From Thalassospira lucentensis (GTDB lineage Bacteria > Pseudomonadota > Alphaproteobacteria > Rhodospirillales > Thalassospiraceae), in contig NZ_LPVY01000008.1 of NCBI RefSeq assembly GCF_001613805.1, forward strand, positions 1-64,000: a stretch of DNA of 64,000 nucleotides, given 5' to 3'. Below the pieces are notes generated by a model, which worked only from the letters and a program-made list of their open reading frames with translations, did not search any database and was not told the origin of the DNA. The position numbers and the translations under genes are program-made. Shown here one piece after another: positions 46,334 through 54,852 of this stretch (its first letter is position 1; each line of letters opens with the position of its first letter).

Positions 46334-47368
46334 ATGTCTATGAAACACATTAAAACCACGGGCCTTGCTGCAATTGTTGCACTTGGTCTTTCGACGACGG
46401 GTGCAAGCGCATCCTATTGCAGTGACGGCAATACCGTGAAATTTGCCGGTATCAGCTGGGAAAGCGGGGCATTCATTACCGAAGTGATAATGAACATCCT
46501 TGAGACCGGCTACGATTGCCAGGTGGATTCCATTCCGGGCAATTCGATCACGCTCGAACAGGCGGTTGCCAATAACGACATTCAGATTTTTGCCGAAGAA
46601 TGGCTTGGCCGCAGCGACATCTGGAACAAGGCCGTTGATCAGGGCAAGGTTGTTGCCATTGGCAAAACCTTTGTCGGCGCCAGCGAAGGCTGGTTCGTAC
46701 CTGATTACGTGATCAAGGGTGACGAAAAGCGCGGCATCGAGCCGATGGCACCTGACCTTAAAAGTGTGAGCCAGCTTTCCGATCCGAAATATGTCGAACT
46801 GTTCACCGATCCGGAAGAACCGTCCAAGGGCCGTTTCCTGAATTGCCCATCCGGCTGGACCTGCGAGGGGATCAGTACCGCAAAGCTCGAAGCCTATCAG
46901 CTTGACGATCATTACGTGAACTTCCGCCCGGGCACGGGTACCGCACTCGACGCGGCGATCAAGTCGGCATATCTGCAGGGCGAACCGCTTCTGTTCTATT
47001 ACTGGTCGCCGACCGCGATGATGGGCAAGTTCAACCTGATCCAGCTTGATGAACCGGCTTATAGCGATGCGTGCTGGGCGGAACTTTCGAAATCCGATGG
47101 CAAGCGCGAGGAAGCATGCGCGTTTCCGAGTGTCGATGTTGCCTATGGCGTGAACAGTACCTTTGCCAAAGAGGCACCGGAAATCGCAGCCATTCTTGAA
47201 AAGGCAACCTTCCCGCTTGAAGACGTCAATGGCAGCCTTGCCTATATGGCTGACAACGAAGTCGATGCCGATGTTGCCGCGAAGGAATTCCTGAAAACCA
47301 AGGCGGATGTCTGGGGTGAATGGGTTTCGCCCGAGGCAAAGGCGAAGATCGAAGACAGCCTCAAGTAA
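46334..47368 (+). CDS. hutX: ABC transporter substrate-binding protein, HutX type (ProX/OpuAC fold)
   Basis: A 344-residue periplasmic binding protein of the glycine-betaine (OpuAC) family. The signal peptide ends near GASAS, then come SWESGAFITEVIMNILE, a Glu/Trp-containing binding region (FAEEWLGRSD and SEGWFVPDY) and YYWSPTAMMGKF. In Sinorhizobium, the similar HutXWV system imports histidine, and the position inside this hut operon argues for histidine or a related ligand rather than betaine. The ATG has AGGGG. A hairpin follows before hutW, often seen after binding-protein genes that need higher expression. Confidence 0.88.
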   Translation: MSMKHIKTTGLAAIVALGLSTTGASASYCSDGNTVKFAGISWESGAFITEVIMNILETGYDCQVDSIPGNSITLEQAVANNDIQIFAEEWLGRSDIWNKAVDQGKVVAIGKTFVGASEGWFVPDYVIKGDEKRGIEPMAPDLKSVSQLSDPKYVELFTDPEEPSKGRFLNCPSGWTCEGISTAKLEAYQLDDHYVNFRPGTGTALDAAIKSAYLQGEPLLFYYWSPTAMMGKFNLIQLDEPAYSDACWAELSKSDGKREEACAFPSVDVAYGVNSTFAKEAPEIAAILEKATFPLEDVNGSLAYMADNEVDADVAAKEFLKTKADVWGEWVSPEAKAKIEDSLK

Positions 47369-47382
47369 GTCTGTCGGACTGC

Positions 47383-47412
47383 GTTCTCCTGCCGGAATGT
47401 CGGCAGGAGAAC
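47383..47412 (+). promoter_or_regulatory. Intercistronic hairpin between hutX and hutW
   Basis: Perfect 12-pair stem GTTCTCCTGCCG/CGGCAGGAGAAC with 6-nt loop and no T run. It likely protects the hutX message or partially attenuates downstream expression. Confidence 0.55.
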
Positions 47413-47469
47413 CGTTTCGCGCCCTAGGGCGCATCCGGACAAGCAGGCAAGAATAAAGGAAAATCTTCG

Positions 47470-48327
47470 ATGTTTCCCGAGAACCTTCATTATTCGATTC
47501 GCGGCCCGGTGAATGATTTCATCGAAACGCTGGTCATCAATTACGGCTGGATATTCAAGGCGATTTCGCATGCGCTTTTGCAATCCGTCCTGTTCATCGA
47601 ATGGGTCCTGCGCGGCTTGCCGTGGTGGGTCGTTATCGTGCTTTTCATGGCGGGTGCGTGGTACAGCTCGCGGCGCTGGGTTCTGACCGTTGCGGTTGGC
47701 GTCTTGCTGTTTGTGGTCGGAATACTGGGTCTATGGGACCTGACGATGCAGACACTGGCATTGATGCTGATGGCGACCATCGTCTCCGTGGTGATCGGGG
47801 TGCCATTTGGCATTCTGGCGGCCAAAAGCAGTCTGGTGCGCAGCATCATCCTGCCGATCCTTGATATCATGCAGACAATGCCAAGCTTTGTGTATCTGAT
47901 CCCGGCCCTGATGCTGTTTGGCTTGGGCAAGGTTCCGGCCATTCTTGCCACCATCATTTATGCCGTCCCGCCGCTGATCCGATTGACCGATCTGGGTATT
48001 CGCCAGGTCGACAAGGAAGTGGTTGAAGCCGCAACCGCGTTTGGTGGCAGCCCACGGCAAATCCTGTTCGGGGTCGAACTCCCGCTGGCGACACCAACCA
48101 TCATGGCGGGCCTGAACCAGACAATCATGATGGCGCTGTCGATGGTGGTTGTCGCATCAATGATTGGTGCACGAGGGTTGGGTGAACAGGTTTTGAACGG
48201 TATTCAGACACTTGATGTCGGCAAGGGACTGGAAGCCGGGATCGGGATTGTCATTCTTGCCGTGTTGCTGGACCGGATTACACAGGGCCTTGGCAAGCCG
48301 AAGGCGGGAGGCGCGAGCCATGGGTAA
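47470..48327 (+). CDS. hutW: ABC transporter permease, HutW type (ProW family)
   Basis: A 285-residue inner-membrane permease. About six hydrophobic helices begin near residue 50. The BPD_transp_1 coupling motif EAATAFGGSPRQILFGVELPLA contacts the ATPase, and MTQTL-like and GARGLGEQVLNGI segments are typical of ProW/OpuAB proteins. It forms a transporter with HutX and HutV. Its stop codon overlaps the hutV start by 8 nt, ensuring balanced synthesis. Confidence 0.92.
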   Translation: MFPENLHYSIRGPVNDFIETLVINYGWIFKAISHALLQSVLFIEWVLRGLPWWVVIVLFMAGAWYSSRRWVLTVAVGVLLFVVGILGLWDLTMQTLALMLMATIVSVVIGVPFGILAAKSSLVRSIILPILDIMQTMPSFVYLIPALMLFGLGKVPAILATIIYAVPPLIRLTDLGIRQVDKEVVEAATAFGGSPRQILFGVELPLATPTIMAGLNQTIMMALSMVVVASMIGARGLGEQVLNGIQTLDVGKGLEAGIGIVILAVLLDRITQGLGKPKAGGASHG

Positions 48328-49144
48328 AATCGAAATCCGCAACGTTTTCAAAATCTTTGGCCATCAGGAACAGAACGCGTTGCAGATGGCGCGTGAAGGC
48401 AAGGACAAGGATGAAATCCTCAATGTGTCGGGATGTTCGGTTGGCCTTAACGATGTCAGCCTGACCATCGAACCGGGCCAGATTTTTGTGATCATGGGCC
48501 TGTCCGGCTCGGGGAAGTCGACCCTTGTCCGGCACCTGAACCGGCTGATCGAGCCGACCAGTGGCGAGGTTCTGTTTGATGGTGAAAACATCCTGAACCT
48601 GTCGCCCAAGGCATTGCGTTCGTTCCGGACCCATCGTGTCAGCATGGTGTTTCAAAGCTTTGCCCTGATGCCGCACCGAACCGTGATGCAGAACGTGATT
48701 TACGGTCAGAAGGTGCGGGGTACATCCAAACAGGAAGCACGTGAAATCGGCCAGAAATGGATCGATGCGGTCAATTTGACGGGATATGAAAACAAGTATC
48801 CCCATGAATTGTCCGGCGGTATGCGCCAGCGTGTCGGTTTGGCCCGTGCATTGGCCGCCGATACCGACGTGATCCTGATGGACGAGGCATTCAGCGCCCT
48901 TGATCCGTTGATCCGGGCGGAAATGCAGGACCAGCTTTTGCAGCTTCAGACCGAGTTGCACAAAACCATCGTCTTTATCACCCACGATCTGGAAGAAGCG
49001 CTTCGGATCGGGTCGGAAATCGCGATCCTGAAGGACGGGCAGCTTGTGCAGGTCGGCAAACCGGCTGACATCCTGAACAATCCTGCAAACGACTATGTTG
49101 CCCGGTTCGTCCAGCGCCGTCAGGTCGGAGTGGAGGCGCAATGA
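48320..49144 (+). CDS. hutV: ABC transporter ATPase, HutV type (ProV family)
   Basis: A 274-residue ATPase: Walker A GLSGSGKST at 60-68, signature LSGGMRQ at 164-170, then DEAFSALDPL (Walker B/D-loop) and THDLEEALR. It carries the long insertion before Walker A (REGKDKDEIL) typical of ProV, but lacks the C-terminal CBS pair that lets ProV/OpuA sense ionic strength. Loss of that osmosensor fits a catabolic histidine transporter rather than an osmoprotectant system. It overlaps hutW by 8 nt and the next gene by 4 nt (ATGA). Confidence 0.93.
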   Translation: MGKIEIRNVFKIFGHQEQNALQMAREGKDKDEILNVSGCSVGLNDVSLTIEPGQIFVIMGLSGSGKSTLVRHLNRLIEPTSGEVLFDGENILNLSPKALRSFRTHRVSMVFQSFALMPHRTVMQNVIYGQKVRGTSKQEAREIGQKWIDAVNLTGYENKYPHELSGGMRQRVGLARALAADTDVILMDEAFSALDPLIRAEMQDQLLQLQTELHKTIVFITHDLEEALRIGSEIAILKDGQLVQVGKPADILNNPANDYVARFVQRRQVGVEAQ

Positions 49145-50643
49145 CACAGGATGTTGTGCTTTCGTCATCCCTGAGCTGGCAGCAGATTGCCGCCGTTGCC
49201 AATGGTGCGCGCCTTGCACTGGCCCCGGAAGCACGTGACCGGATCGTAAAAGCACGGAAAATTGTTGATGCGCTGGTGGAGCGTGGCATCAAGGGATATG
49301 GCATCAATACCGGTGTTGGTGCCCTGTGTGACGTGATCATTGATCGGGATCGTCAGCAGGCTTTGTCGCATAATATCCTGATGAGCCATGCCTGCGGGGT
49401 CGGTGAGCCACTGGGACAGGTTGAAACCCGTGCGGTCATGGCCGCCCAGATCAATAATTTTGCCCATGGTGCATCCGGTGTCCGGATCGAGGTGGTCGAC
49501 GCCTTGCTGGCGCTTTTGAATGCCAATTGCATTCCGGTGGTGCCATCGCGGGGATCTGTCGGGTATCTGACCCATGCAGCATCGATCGGACTGGTTCTGA
49601 TCGGGCATGGTCATGCCGTGCAGGGTGATGTGCGAATGACCGGTGCAGAAACCTGTAGGCAGATCGGGATCTCTCCGCTGCGCCTTGAAGCCAAGGAAGG
49701 GCTTAGTCTGGTTAACGGGACGCCCTGTGCGACCGGGCTTGCCTGTATGGCACTTTCGCGCTTGCAGTTGTTAATGGGGTGGGCTGATACGGCGGCGGCA
49801 CTCAGTGCCGAAAACCTTGGATGTCAGATCACGGCATTTTCCGAAAAAGCACTGGGATTGCGGAAGTCCGATGGTTTGCAGAAAGTCGGCAGAATTCTAC
49901 GCGATTATCTGGGCGATAGCCCGATGCTGGCGGCATCGGCAGGCAAACGCACCCAAGACCCGTTAAGTGTACGGGCGGTGCCCCATGTGCACGGTGCCGT
50001 ACGAGACCTGTTTGACAATACCGTCGAAACGGTTGAACGCGAGCTGGCAAGTGTGACCGATAACCCGGCAGTTTCGGGTGATGCAACCTCGCCTGAAGTC
50101 CATTCCGAAGCCCATGCGGTCGGCGCCGCATTGGGGTTGGTTCTGGATGGGCTTGCGGTGGCGGCAGCCGAACTGGCGGCAATTTCGGAACGCCGGATCG
50201 ATCGATTGGTCAATCCGATGGTAAGCGGTTTGCCTGCCTTTCTAGTGCCCGAAAGCGGTGTGTGTTCCGGTTACATGATTGCGCAATATACCGCTGTGGC
50301 ACTGGTTGCGGAAAATCGTCGCCTTGCCGCCCCGGCAAGCCTGGACGGCGGGATCACATCAGCCCTTCAGGAAGATATCCTGACCCACGCCACACCGTCA
50401 GCCTGGAAGTTGCTGGGTATCCTCGACAATCTGGAAACGGTTCTGGGGATCGAACTTCTGGCAGCAGCACAGGCTTATGACCTTCGGGCAGAAGATGTCG
50501 CACCGGCCAAACGCACCGGCAAGGTTTACGCCAATATTCGTACGGTTGTTCCGTCCTATCGCGATGATCGCCCGATGCATGACGATTTCAACGCCATCCG
50601 GACTTTTATGAAGGCCACTTTCATCAATCAGGAGATCGGTTGA
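49141..50643 (+). CDS. HAL/PAL-family protein lacking the MIO triad
   Basis: A 500-residue paralogue of histidine ammonia-lyase. It keeps the fold landmarks: GYGINTGVG (Tyr53 equivalent), LVNGTPCATGLA and QED (397-399 region). But where HutH has [14 protein letters not shown] this protein has GSVGYLTHAAS. The Ala-Ser-Gly triad is absent and about three residues are missing, so the MIO electrophile cannot form; the QDPY tyrosine is also Leu (QDPLSVR). It is therefore unlikely to be an ammonia-lyase. It sits between hutV and hutG with a 4-nt overlap upstream and 1-nt gap downstream, so it belongs to the pathway. Pseudomonas hut clusters also carry a second HAL-like gene beside the ABC genes. 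Function unknown. Confidence 0.85.
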   Translation: MTQDVVLSSSLSWQQIAAVANGARLALAPEARDRIVKARKIVDALVERGIKGYGINTGVGALCDVIIDRDRQQALSHNILMSHACGVGEPLGQVETRAVMAAQINNFAHGASGVRIEVVDALLALLNANCIPVVPSRGSVGYLTHAASIGLVLIGHGHAVQGDVRMTGAETCRQIGISPLRLEAKEGLSLVNGTPCATGLACMALSRLQLLMGWADTAAALSAENLGCQITAFSEKALGLRKSDGLQKVGRILRDYLGDSPMLAASAGKRTQDPLSVRAVPHVHGAVRDLFDNTVETVERELASVTDNPAVSGDATSPEVHSEAHAVGAALGLVLDGLAVAAAELAAISERRIDRLVNPMVSGLPAFLVPESGVCSGYMIAQYTAVALVAENRRLAAPASLDGGITSALQEDILTHATPSAWKLLGILDNLETVLGIELLAAAQAYDLRAEDVAPAKRTGKVYANIRTVVPSYRDDRPMHDDFNAIRTFMKATFINQEIG

Positions 50644-50644
50644 T

Positions 50645-51445
50645 ATGAATCCTGTGGAAATACAACGCGGTGATGGCCCCATCGTTCTGGGATTACCCCA
50701 TACGGGGACCTATGTTCCAGACGACATTGCCGCAAAACTGAATGATCGCGGGCGCGAACTTGCCGATACGGATTGGCATATCCATACGCTTTATGACGGG
50801 CTTCTGGATAATGTCACGACGGTTCGGGCAACGTTCCACCGTTACGTGATTGATGCCAATCGTGACCCGGCAGGGGTCAGTCTGTATCCCGGCCAGAACA
50901 CCACGACCTTGGTGCCGTTAACCGATTTTGATGGTGAAAACATCTGGGATCAGGCCCCTGACGACGATGATATCGCATTTCGGGCGCATCATTTTCACAG
51001 CGCCTATCATCAGGCATTGGCAGGCGAGCTTGACCGGGTGCGTGAAAAGCACGGGGTTGCGATCCTCTATGATTGCCATTCGATCCGGTCACATATCCCG
51101 TTCCTGTTTGACGGGAAGCTTCCGGATTTCAATATTGGCACCAATCTGGGTACGACCTGCGATCCGGTGATCGAGGCGGCAACGCGTGATATCTGTGCTG
51201 CGGCACAGGATTACACCAGCATCCTCAATGGCCGTTTCAAAGGCGGTTGGACCACGCGCCATTACGGTCGCCCCGATATCAATCAGCACGCCATCCAGAT
51301 GGAACTGGCGCAATCAACCTATCTTCAGGCCGAGGCAGCACCCTGGGCCTATGACGAAAGCCGTGCCGCAAAACTGCGCACGCATCTGACTTCCATTCTT
51401 GAAAAATTGGCCGAACTGGCCCCGACGTTAAGAGGCAAATCATGA
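50645..51445 (+). CDS. hutG: N-formylglutamate deformylase HutG
   Basis: A 266-residue zinc amidohydrolase giving glutamate and formate in the last step of the pathway with HutF. Seen are [11 protein letters not shown] near the N terminus, [22 protein letters not shown] with metal-binding His, and the C-terminal [19 protein letters not shown]. Its stop codon overlaps the hutU start (ATGA). The alternative HutG (formiminoglutamase, arginase fold) is excluded by sequence. Confidence 0.94.
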   Translation: MNPVEIQRGDGPIVLGLPHTGTYVPDDIAAKLNDRGRELADTDWHIHTLYDGLLDNVTTVRATFHRYVIDANRDPAGVSLYPGQNTTTLVPLTDFDGENIWDQAPDDDDIAFRAHHFHSAYHQALAGELDRVREKHGVAILYDCHSIRSHIPFLFDGKLPDFNIGTNLGTTCDPVIEAATRDICAAAQDYTSILNGRFKGGWTTRHYGRPDINQHAIQMELAQSTYLQAEAAPWAYDESRAAKLRTHLTSILEKLAELAPTLRGKS

Positions 51446-53118
51446 GCAACAATCCGCAGCATAACCAGCGCGACGTCTATCCGGCAACCGGCACGGAAAT
51501 CTCAGCGAAAAGCTGGCTGACAGAAGCACCGATGCGCATGTTGATGAATAACCTGCATCCCGATGTGGCCGAAAACCCGCATGAATTGGTGGTTTATGGC
51601 GGTATTGGCCGTGCGGCGCGTACCTGGAAGGATTTCGACCAGATCGTTGCCAGCCTGAAGGAACTGGAAGATGACCAGACTCTTTTAGTGCAGTCGGGCA
51701 AGCCGGTGGGCGTGTTCCGCACCCACAAGGATGCACCGCGTGTCTTGATTGCCAATTCCAACCTTGTACCGCATTGGGCCAATTGGGATCATTTCAACGA
51801 ACTCGATAAAAAAGGTCTGGCGATGTATGGCCAGATGACGGCGGGTTCATGGATTTATATCGGATCACAAGGCATCGTTCAGGGCACCTATGAAACCTTT
51901 GTCGAGGCCGGGCGTCAGCATTATGGCGGCAGTCTTACGGGCAAATGGATCCTGACGGGTGGTCTTGGCGGTATGGGCGGCGCACAACCATTGGCCGCCG
52001 TTATGGCCGGTGCATGCTGTCTGGCCGTGGAATGCGATGAAACCCGCGCCGATTTCCGCCTTCGTACCCGTTATGTCGATGAAAAAACCCATTCGCTGGA
52101 CGAAGCACTGGCGATGATTGGTCGCTGGACCAAGGCGGGCGAGGCAAAATCGGTTGCCCTGATCGGCAATGCCGCCGATGTGTTCCCGGAACTGGTCAAA
52201 CGTGGCGTTCGCCCGGATATCGTGACCGACCAGACATCGGCCCATGATCCGGTTCATGGTTACCTGCCGCAGGGCTGGTCGGTGGCGGAATGGCGCGAGA
52301 AGCAGGAATCTGATCCGAAAGCCGTGGCAAAAGCGGCGCGCGCATCGATGCGCGTTCAGGTCGAGGCAATGGTTGCCTTCCACGATGCGGGTATCCCGAC
52401 CGTCGATTACGGTAACAACATTCGTCAGATGGCACTCGAAGAAGGGTTCGAGAACGCCTTTGCGTTTCCGGGATTTGTCCCGGCCTATATCCGGCCGCTG
52501 TTTTGCAAGGGGATCGGACCGTTCCGCTGGGCGGCGTTGTCGGGCGATCCCGAGGATATCTACAAGACCGATCAGAAGGTCAAGGAACTGATTCCGGATG
52601 ACAAGCATTTGCATAAATGGCTGGATATGGCGCGCGAACGCATTTCGTTCCAGGGTTTGCCCGCGCGTATTTGCTGGGTCGGTCTGGGGCAGCGTCACCG
52701 TCTGGGGCTTGCCTTTAACGAGATGGTCAAAAACGGTGAACTGAAAGCCCCGGTGGTGATCGGTCGTGACCATCTGGACAGCGGTTCGGTCGCAAGTCCG
52801 AACCGCGAAACCGAGGCCATGAAAGATGGCTCGGACGCGGTCAGTGACTGGCCGTTGCTTAATGCGCTGCTGAATACGGCATCGGGGGCCACATGGGTCT
52901 CGCTGCATCATGGTGGCGGTGTCGGAATGGGCTTTTCGCAGCATTCCGGCATGGTAATTTGTTGTGACGGTACGGAAGATGCCGCACGTAGGGTCGAACG
53001 TGTCCTTTGGAATGATCCGGCAACCGGTGTGATGCGTCATGCCGATGCGGGATATGACATCGCACTGGATTGTGCACGAGAACACGGGCTTAATCTTCCC
53101 GGGATTCTTGGCAAGTAA
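51442..53118 (+). CDS. hutU: Urocanate hydratase HutU
   Basis: A 558-residue NAD-dependent hydratase converting urocanate to imidazolonepropionate, with NAD used as an electrophilic cofactor. Conserved stretches are [48 protein letters not shown] and the catalytic-cysteine region [14 protein letters not shown] near [15 protein letters not shown]. The length is normal. It is the last recognised hut enzyme gene before the TRAP transporter. Confidence 0.96.
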   Translation: MSNNPQHNQRDVYPATGTEISAKSWLTEAPMRMLMNNLHPDVAENPHELVVYGGIGRAARTWKDFDQIVASLKELEDDQTLLVQSGKPVGVFRTHKDAPRVLIANSNLVPHWANWDHFNELDKKGLAMYGQMTAGSWIYIGSQGIVQGTYETFVEAGRQHYGGSLTGKWILTGGLGGMGGAQPLAAVMAGACCLAVECDETRADFRLRTRYVDEKTHSLDEALAMIGRWTKAGEAKSVALIGNAADVFPELVKRGVRPDIVTDQTSAHDPVHGYLPQGWSVAEWREKQESDPKAVAKAARASMRVQVEAMVAFHDAGIPTVDYGNNIRQMALEEGFENAFAFPGFVPAYIRPLFCKGIGPFRWAALSGDPEDIYKTDQKVKELIPDDKHLHKWLDMARERISFQGLPARICWVGLGQRHRLGLAFNEMVKNGELKAPVVIGRDHLDSGSVASPNRETEAMKDGSDAVSDWPLLNALLNTASGATWVSLHHGGGVGMGFSQHSGMVICCDGTEDAARRVERVLWNDPATGVMRHADAGYDIALDCAREHGLNLPGILGK

Positions 53119-53137
53119 TCTGACGAAATACGGGCCG

Positions 53138-53153
53138 GGGGGCAGATGCCCCC
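53138..53153 (+). promoter_or_regulatory. Hairpin between hutU and dctP
   Basis: GGGGGC-AGAT-GCCCCC without a T run. Similar in position to the other hut intercistronic hairpins; transcription may continue into the TRAP genes. Confidence 0.4.
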
Positions 53154-53190
53154 GACCAATCAGGGTTCTTCATCACGGAGGCTATATAAA

Positions 53191-54288
53191 ATGAAAAGAC
53201 GTGAATTTCTGACCGCCGGTGTTGCCGGTGCCGGGGCTGCTGCCGTCGCGGCGACCTTTGCCACCCCGGCAATTGCACAGGACAAGCGACAGTGGAACAT
53301 GGTGACCGCATGGCCCAAAAACCTGCCTGGGCCAGGCGTTGCCGCACAGAAACTGGCTGATCGCATCACGACCCTTTCGGGTGGCCGGATTGAGGTCAAG
53401 TTGCATGCCGCCGGTGAACTGGTGCCGGGCAACGGCGTGTTTGATGCGGTTGCCGAAGGGACTGCGGACATTTATCACGCGGTTCCTGCTTATTGGGGAT
53501 CGAAATCCAAGGGCATTCTTCTGTTCGGGTCGCAGCCGTTCGGCCTGCGTGCAGACGAGCAGGTTGGCTGGCTGACCCATGGTGGCGGTCAGGAACTTTA
53601 TGACGAGATTTATGGCCAGTTTGGACTGAAACCGTTCCTTTGCGGGAACTCTGGCCCGCAGTGGGCTGGCTGGTTCCGTAATGAAATCAAATCGGCCGAA
53701 GACCTTAAGGGGCTTAAATTCCGTACCACCGGCCTTGCATCGGAAATGTGTGCAAAGCTTGGCATGGCGGTTCAGGCCATGGGCGGGCGTGATATGTTCC
53801 AGGCGTTGCAGTCGGGTGCGCTTGATGCGGGCGAGTTCATCGGTCCGTGGTCCGATAGTGCGCTTGGCTTCTATCAGGTTGCCAAGAATTACTATTGGCC
53901 CGGTGTGGGCGAGCCGTCCTCGGCCGAGGAATGCGCGGTAAATGCCAAGGCATATGCCGACCTTCCCGACGATCTTAAGGCCGTGGTCAAATTTGCCTGT
54001 GACAGCCTTTATAACGAGGTCTGGACCGAGTACGAGACCAAACATGCGATGGCCTTGAAACAGCTTGTTGCCGAACAGGAAGTGCAGGTGCGCATGTTGC
54101 CTGATGATGTTATCGAAGCAATGGGCAAGGCAGCAGCCGAAGTCATTGGCGAGCTTCGCGAAAGCGATGATGCGCTGACGCGCAAAACGACTGAGAGTTT
54201 TGTTGCCTATCGTGATCTTATTGGCGGCTACATGACCTATGCCGATAATGGTCAGATGAATGCGCGCGCCAAGGTCCTTGGCTTCTGA
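53191..54288 (+). CDS. dctP: TRAP transporter substrate-binding protein, Tat-exported
   Basis: A 365-residue DctP-type binding protein. The N terminus KRREFLTAG carries the twin-arginine motif, followed by an Ala-rich core and a cut after PAIAQ, so export of folded protein by Tat is likely. The binding fold shows AAGELVPGNGVFDAV, YWGSKSK and LKGLKFRTTG, with the TRAP-conserved Arg in the last. The subgroup resembles those for 2-oxo acids or aromatic acids; the ligand is unknown. Just 72 bp from hutU, so a role in uptake of histidine, urocanate or a related compound is plausible. Confidence 0.88.
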   Translation: MKRREFLTAGVAGAGAAAVAATFATPAIAQDKRQWNMVTAWPKNLPGPGVAAQKLADRITTLSGGRIEVKLHAAGELVPGNGVFDAVAEGTADIYHAVPAYWGSKSKGILLFGSQPFGLRADEQVGWLTHGGGQELYDEIYGQFGLKPFLCGNSGPQWAGWFRNEIKSAEDLKGLKFRTTGLASEMCAKLGMAVQAMGGRDMFQALQSGALDAGEFIGPWSDSALGFYQVAKNYYWPGVGEPSSAEECAVNAKAYADLPDDLKAVVKFACDSLYNEVWTEYETKHAMALKQLVAEQEVQVRMLPDDVIEAMGKAAAEVIGELRESDDALTRKTTESFVAYRDLIGGYMTYADNGQMNARAKVLGF

Positions 54289-54348
54289 TAGAACTGAAGG
54301 CCGGCGCGGGTTTGCTCGCGCCGGTTTTGTCGTTTCGCGGGGGATTTC

Positions 54349-54852
54349 ATGCAACGCCTTGCTGATGCACTGGATCAGGTGAACCAGTGGACCGGAATGA
54401 CCGTGCGGTGGTTCGCACTTCTGATGGTTCTTTTGCAGTTTGCCGTGGTTTTGCTGCGCTATGTTTTCGGGTTCAGTTCGATCGCGTTAAATGAAAGCGT
54501 GCTTTACCTGCATTCCGGGCTTTTCATGCTGGGTGCGGGTTATACGCTTCTGGTCGACCGGCATGTGCGGGTCGATATTTTCTATGCCGCGGCGCATGAA
54601 ACGACCAAGGCCAGGATTGATGCCTTTGGCTATGTCGTGCTGGCGATCCCGTCGATGGCAACGTTGCTGTATTGGTCATGGCCGTCGGTGGTTAATTCCG
54701 TTTCGATGCTGGAAGGGGCGATTTCGGTAGGGGGTATTCCTGCCGTCTGGTTGCTTAAATCCCTGATTCCAGCCTTTTGTATTCTTTTGATTATTCAGTC
54801 GGTTGCCTGTCTTCTGCGGCAAATTATCATTCTGCGGGGGCGTGCCGCCTGA
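54349..54852 (+). CDS. dctQ: TRAP transporter small permease (DctQ)
   Basis: A 167-residue protein with four transmembrane helices, including WFALLMVLLQFAVVLLRYVFG (helix 1) and LNESVLYLHSGLFMLGAGYTL (helix 2), in the usual DctQ pattern. It assists the large permease in sodium-driven uptake. Its stop overlaps the dctM start by 1 nt (TGATG), so translation is coupled. Confidence 0.9.
   Translation: MQRLADALDQVNQWTGMTVRWFALLMVLLQFAVVLLRYVFGFSSIALNESVLYLHSGLFMLGAGYTLLVDRHVRVDIFYAAAHETTKARIDAFGYVVLAIPSMATLLYWSWPSVVNSVSMLEGAISVGGIPAVWLLKSLIPAFCILLIIQSVACLLRQIIILRGRAA

Noticed and set aside
46205-47434. Minus-strand open frame of 409 codons across hutX
   Set aside because: Antisense to hutX; composition rich in Arg, His and Phe typical of shadow frames; no start signals.
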